DNA of 21,845 nt from a virus. Each line of letters starts with the position of its first letter. The first letter of the stretch is position 1. The position numbers and the translations under genes were made by a program. Where the stretch lies: the IMG/VR virus record IMGVR_UViG_3300002835_001247, positions 1 to 21,845 of that record. The stretch is one strand, 5' to 3'. Below, in pieces: positions 18,836 through 21,845 of the stretch. The notes under the pieces are model-generated. The model searched no databases and was not told where the DNA came from. It worked only from the letters and a program-made list of their open reading frames with translations.

Positions 18836-21800
18836 CTAGTACATATTAATCTCAGGATATGAAAAATTAACTGAATTATCTGTTAAGTATTTTCTTCTAC
18901 CATTCCAACCGCCTCGTCCGCTATAAGATTCAAAGTTTGTTGAATAATTAGAAAGCATTGCGCTCGTAATATTATTAATATTTTTTCCTTGTGTAGTATA
19001 CTTTGCGTAAACTTCAACATCAAATTGGAAATCTGTTTTTCCAAGACCTAAAATATCAATACCTATCTTTTTTGAATATGTTAAATTAGTTAAAGTATTA
19101 TCTAAAATACCACCAACTCTTCCGGTACCTGTTGTGCCAACTCCATAAAAATCAGTCATTCTATATTGGAATACTAAGTCAATAGAAACCGCGTTTGCAG
19201 CACCTCCAGGAATAATCTTTTTACCGCTTTTATTAGGCGCATTTACTATTAGAGAATCAACACTAAGAGGAGAAAGATACAAGAAAGACCCGCATGAATG
19301 TCCGCCTAATAGATATTGATCTTCTGGTGAAAATGAAGTTTTACCAGTTTCTCTTAAACCAGGAATATCAATAGCCGGAGTTACTGTAGTATTTTGAGAT
19401 GCTATAGTTTTTATTAATCTAAATGGAGTCTGCTTTTTACCATTAGCATCAGTAGATCTAAGAGGTGCAGTTTTTGGCATACCAACTTGACCGTTCCTTA
19501 TGATACTTTCTGCTGTAACAACTCCATTTTGTAAAAGAGGATGTAAAACGTGCATGAACATTCCATTACTATATACGGCATTGGTTATTGTCGATACTGA
19601 AACTTTATTAGGTGTTGTTCCATTAAAATTTCCATTCCATATAAAATGTTCTTCTCCATCAGAAGACGTCCATGGCGTTATTGCTGCGTTAGTAAAATTA
19701 GTTACTTTAGAAGCAGAAATAGTAGGTAACGTTGCCCAATTAAATTTAAGTCCATATTCGTATGTATCGTAACCTGTGTTAAATGAAGCGTCGATGTCTC
19801 CATTAACACCTTCAGTAATCACGTATAGATTATCATCGTTTGCCGCATTTCTAAATCTAGAATATAAGAATTGTCCTTTAACTTGAGTTGATTGATTACC
19901 TGTAGTAAACCAATCATCAGTGTAGCCTTTAATATTTTGATAAACAACAGGAACCATATCATATTTGGCTTCAGTCGTATAATAAGTATCTCCGCCATAT
20001 ACAGGATCAATAGATCCTGCACCAGTACCAAGTCCGAATATTGTATTATCGGTAGAAACTGGAGCTGGTTTTGTAGTATCTCCTACAATTCTAGCAATTA
20101 ATTCTAAGTCAGTTGCTTTAGTATTTGAAAGTTCAATTTTAAAGTTTTTAGTAACAATGAATCCTTTACCTCCAACTGCAGGTATTTCATTAACATAATA
20201 TCCGGCAAATAACTCAACTGTCGTGTTGTTTGTTACTGGAGTAACATTACCACTTTCATCAATGATTTTTACCATTAATTCTCCTGTAGTACCTTCAATT
20301 ACAGCGCGTAAACTAAGAACTTCATTTTGTAAAGCTAAAAGTTTTTCATAAACTGTTATTGGTGATTGTTGATCTGTTAAAAAACCAGAAGCAATTGAGT
20401 TTGCGCTATGTGCAAACGTAGTATCTCCAACAGTAAACGATTGACCGACGTGTGAAAATACTCCAGCAGCATCTAAGTCCTGTTGGATTTGTACTTTTAA
20501 AGCATCCATTTCGTTTGCTTTGATAACATCACTTAAACCGTCAGTGTTTATTTCACCTTGTGGAAATTCTATTTTATAAATTTCAGACCATTCAGATTCA
20601 ACTGGATTTGCTGGAAAACCAGCTTCTGAAATTGATTTAATCATAAACTCAACAACCTCACCTGGATTAATAGATACATCTAAAGAGTTAAAATTAACTG
20701 CATTTGCATCTTCTTCACTTTCAATAATCCATTCGTATTTACCAGCTGCATTTAATTGTCTTTTTCTAACAGGGCCTAAAACTTCAATCCAATTTGAAAA
20801 CGCTGCTGTTTTTTCAACTTGATTAGTAGCATCTTTAAATTTAATCTGATCAATTACCGCTGTTTTACCAGTAGTAGAAACATATCGGTATCTAATTTTA
20901 AATTGAATAACCTCTTGTGAAACTTGATTCCCTATTCTTTTAGGTTCTGGTATTGACCAAAATCCTCTAACTTTATATTTTGGATCAACTGTTTGTAAAT
21001 CAGATGATTCAGCAGCTGATTTAATTTCAGTTACAACTGATGAATATAATTTTGCTTCAGATTCTTTTTGAGAAATCAACGAATTTAATTCATTTTGTTG
21101 TGAATCTTTTCCAGCACTTGAACTAAACTTTTTAGTGTTGATTAAAGATTTCTTTTGCTTGATAGATTCATCTAATTTCTTAAGAGATTGCTCAGTTGCA
21201 ATCTTGTCAGATTTTAATTGTTTAATCTTATCGGTTGTAGTATTATCAGTAAGGTGTTTATTTATTTGAACAACTTTAAAGTTTGTTGTATCAATTAATG
21301 GTGCACTTGGTACTATACCAATAGCAGCAGGTGGAATGTAATCTACCTTAAGCGATTTGATAAATTGACCAAAGTCAGAAACCTCATTTTTATAATATTC
21401 TGCAAGATTCATTTTTGTTCCAGCAGTATCAGTAATTTCTAATTCATTAGAATAGAATGCAATACCTGGAGAATAGTTTTCTGCTGGTATTTTAGAAACT
21501 GGATCAATTGGCTTTACAAAAATGATTTGTCTTTCGTTGAATCCAACTTTAATTTCAATGTCTAAATTAGTGTCTACGTCTTTATAAATTCCTAATTGAT
21601 TTGCGCCTAACTTAATAGACTCCGAACCTTCTAATAATAATAATTCTACTTGTGAAGTTGAATTATCTATTGAAACAATTTGGTATCTTGTTCTGTAATT
21701 TCCAGAATTAACAATTAAAGAATCGTTAATTTTTAAAGTTTCAGTATCTTTAAGAGCTTTAGTTGAATCAGTATATGTTAACTTGTTAACTGTGTATAAT

Positions 21801-21845
21801 TTAACCGTTTTTGTTTGAGATACTCCATCAATAACTATTGTTTTT
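18836..21845 (-). CDS. large virion structural protein (N terminus beyond right edge)
   Basis: The frame is open from the TAG at 18836-18838 to the window edge, so at least 1002 codons are present. The methionine at 21410-21412 is internal: 144 further in-frame sense codons lie to its right, with no ATG, GTG or TTG among them. Counting from that Met, there is a strong coiled-coil region at about 60-135 (Lys/Glu/Gln-rich). A fibronectin-III-like segment follows at about 146-285 (FWSIPEPKRI, FKIRYRYVST, FSNWIEVLGP, VEFMIKSISEAGFP, SEWSEIYKIEFP). A second helical segment lies at about 345-365 (VYEKLLALQNEVLSLRAVIEG), followed by a long beta-rich C-terminal part. There is no enzyme motif. It is probably a tail, baseplate or fibre component; the family is not recognised. 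Fibronectin-like folds are common in phage tail proteins. Confidence 0.65.
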   Translation of the reverse strand, partial: KTIVIDGVSQTKTVKLYTVNKLTYTDSTKALKDTETLKINDSLIVNSGNYRTRYQIVSIDNSTSQVELLLLEGSESIKLGANQLGIYKDVDTNLDIEIKVGFNERQIIFVKPIDPVSKIPAENYSPGIAFYSNELEITDTAGTKMNLAEYYKNEVSDFGQFIKSLKVDYIPPAAIGIVPSAPLIDTTNFKVVQINKHLTDNTTTDKIKQLKSDKIATEQSLKKLDESIKQKKSLINTKKFSSSAGKDSQQNELNSLISQKESEAKLYSSVVTEIKSAAESSDLQTVDPKYKVRGFWSIPEPKRIGNQVSQEVIQFKIRYRYVSTTGKTAVIDQIKFKDATNQVEKTAAFSNWIEVLGPVRKRQLNAAGKYEWIIESEEDANAVNFNSLDVSINPGEVVEFMIKSISEAGFPANPVESEWSEIYKIEFPQGEINTDGLSDVIKANEMDALKVQIQQDLDAAGVFSHVGQSFTVGDTTFAHSANSIASGFLTDQQSPITVYEKLLALQNEVLSLRAVIEGTTGELMVKIIDESGNVTPVTNNTTVELFAGYYVNEIPAVGGKGFIVTKNFKIELSNTKATDLELIARIVGDTTKPAPVSTDNTIFGLGTGAGSIDPVYGGDTYYTTEAKYDMVPVVYQNIKGYTDDWFTTGNQSTQVKGQFLYSRFRNAANDDNLYVITEGVNGDIDASFNTGYDTYEYGLKFNWATLPTISASKVTNFTNAAITPWTSSDGEEHFIWNGNFNGTTPNKVSVSTITNAVYSNGMFMHVLHPLLQNGVVTAESIIRNGQVGMPKTAPLRSTDANGKKQTPFRLIKTIASQNTTVTPAIDIPGLRETGKTSFSPEDQYLLGGHSCGSFLYLSPLSVDSLIVNAPNKSGKKIIPGGAANAVSIDLVFQYRMTDFYGVGTTGTGRVGGILDNTLTNLTYSKKIGIDILGLGKTDFQFDVEVYAKYTTQGKNINNITSAMLSNYSTNFESYSGRGGWNGRRKYLTDNSVNFSYPEINMY

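Noticed and set aside
21410-21412. ATG taken as the true start of the rightmost gene
   Set aside because: The reading frame is open without any stop through all 144 codons to the window edge and codes for protein-like sequence, so this Met is internal.
1-21845. tRNA genes, CRISPR arrays, insertion sequences, attachment sites
   Set aside because: No cloverleaf-like sequence, regular spacer-repeat pattern, transposase or terminal repeat was seen on either strand.

Overview
This window looks like part of a large T4-like myovirus genome: AT-rich, with every supportable gene on the minus strand. It joins the left-hand end of a virion-structure module to a replication and recombination module. The T4 relationship rests on recognisable homologues of UvsW, UvsY, gp61 primase and gp32, plus a tail-tube-like protein, collar-domain fibres and TATAAATA late-promoter boxes. 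No gene start I examined has a clear Shine-Dalgarno sequence; starts are preceded instead by A/T-rich tracts such as AAAATAAAATG. Together with the low GC content, this points (by inference) to a Bacteroidota host.

Layout in transcription order, from the right edge leftward. A very large structural protein enters from beyond the right edge (18836 to >21845). It is followed by a 1513-aa structural protein (14230-18771). Next come two paralogous collagen-like/tail-collar fibres: a 915-aa one ending in a Hint (intein-like) self-processing domain (11480-14227) and a 754-aa one ending in a cysteine-rich tail (9158-11422). Then follow a DUF1353 protein (8687-9124), a membrane-anchored coiled-coil protein (7878-8690), a 687-aa structural protein (5801-7864), a tail-tube-fold protein (5250-5801), and a glycine-zipper protein whose N terminus resembles a T4 capsid-targeting sequence (4868-5236).

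The DNA-metabolism part begins with a RuvC-like resolvase (4211-4867). It continues with a regulatory leader (3979-4210) and the gp32-type ssDNA-binding protein (3043-3978), which is closed by a clear intrinsic terminator. Then come the gp61-like primase (1856-2980), a small unknown protein, UvsY, and a UvsW-like helicase cut off by the left edge. gp32 coats ssDNA, UvsY loads recombinase onto it, UvsW remodels recombination and replication intermediates, primase starts lagging strands, and the resolvase removes junctions before packaging.

The most notable signals are: the Hint domain at the C terminus of a tail fibre, with Cys1 and a terminal His-Asn but no splicing nucleophile after it; a gp32 leader with four exact AATTAAAG repeats and an inverted repeat, resembling the T4 gp32 autogenous operator; a gp32 that has lost most of the T4 zinc ligands; and a putative capsid-targeted, membrane-active internal protein. 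No tRNA, rRNA, IS element or CRISPR array was seen. No gene-free stretch exceeds 300 bases; the longest is the 232-base gp32 leader.
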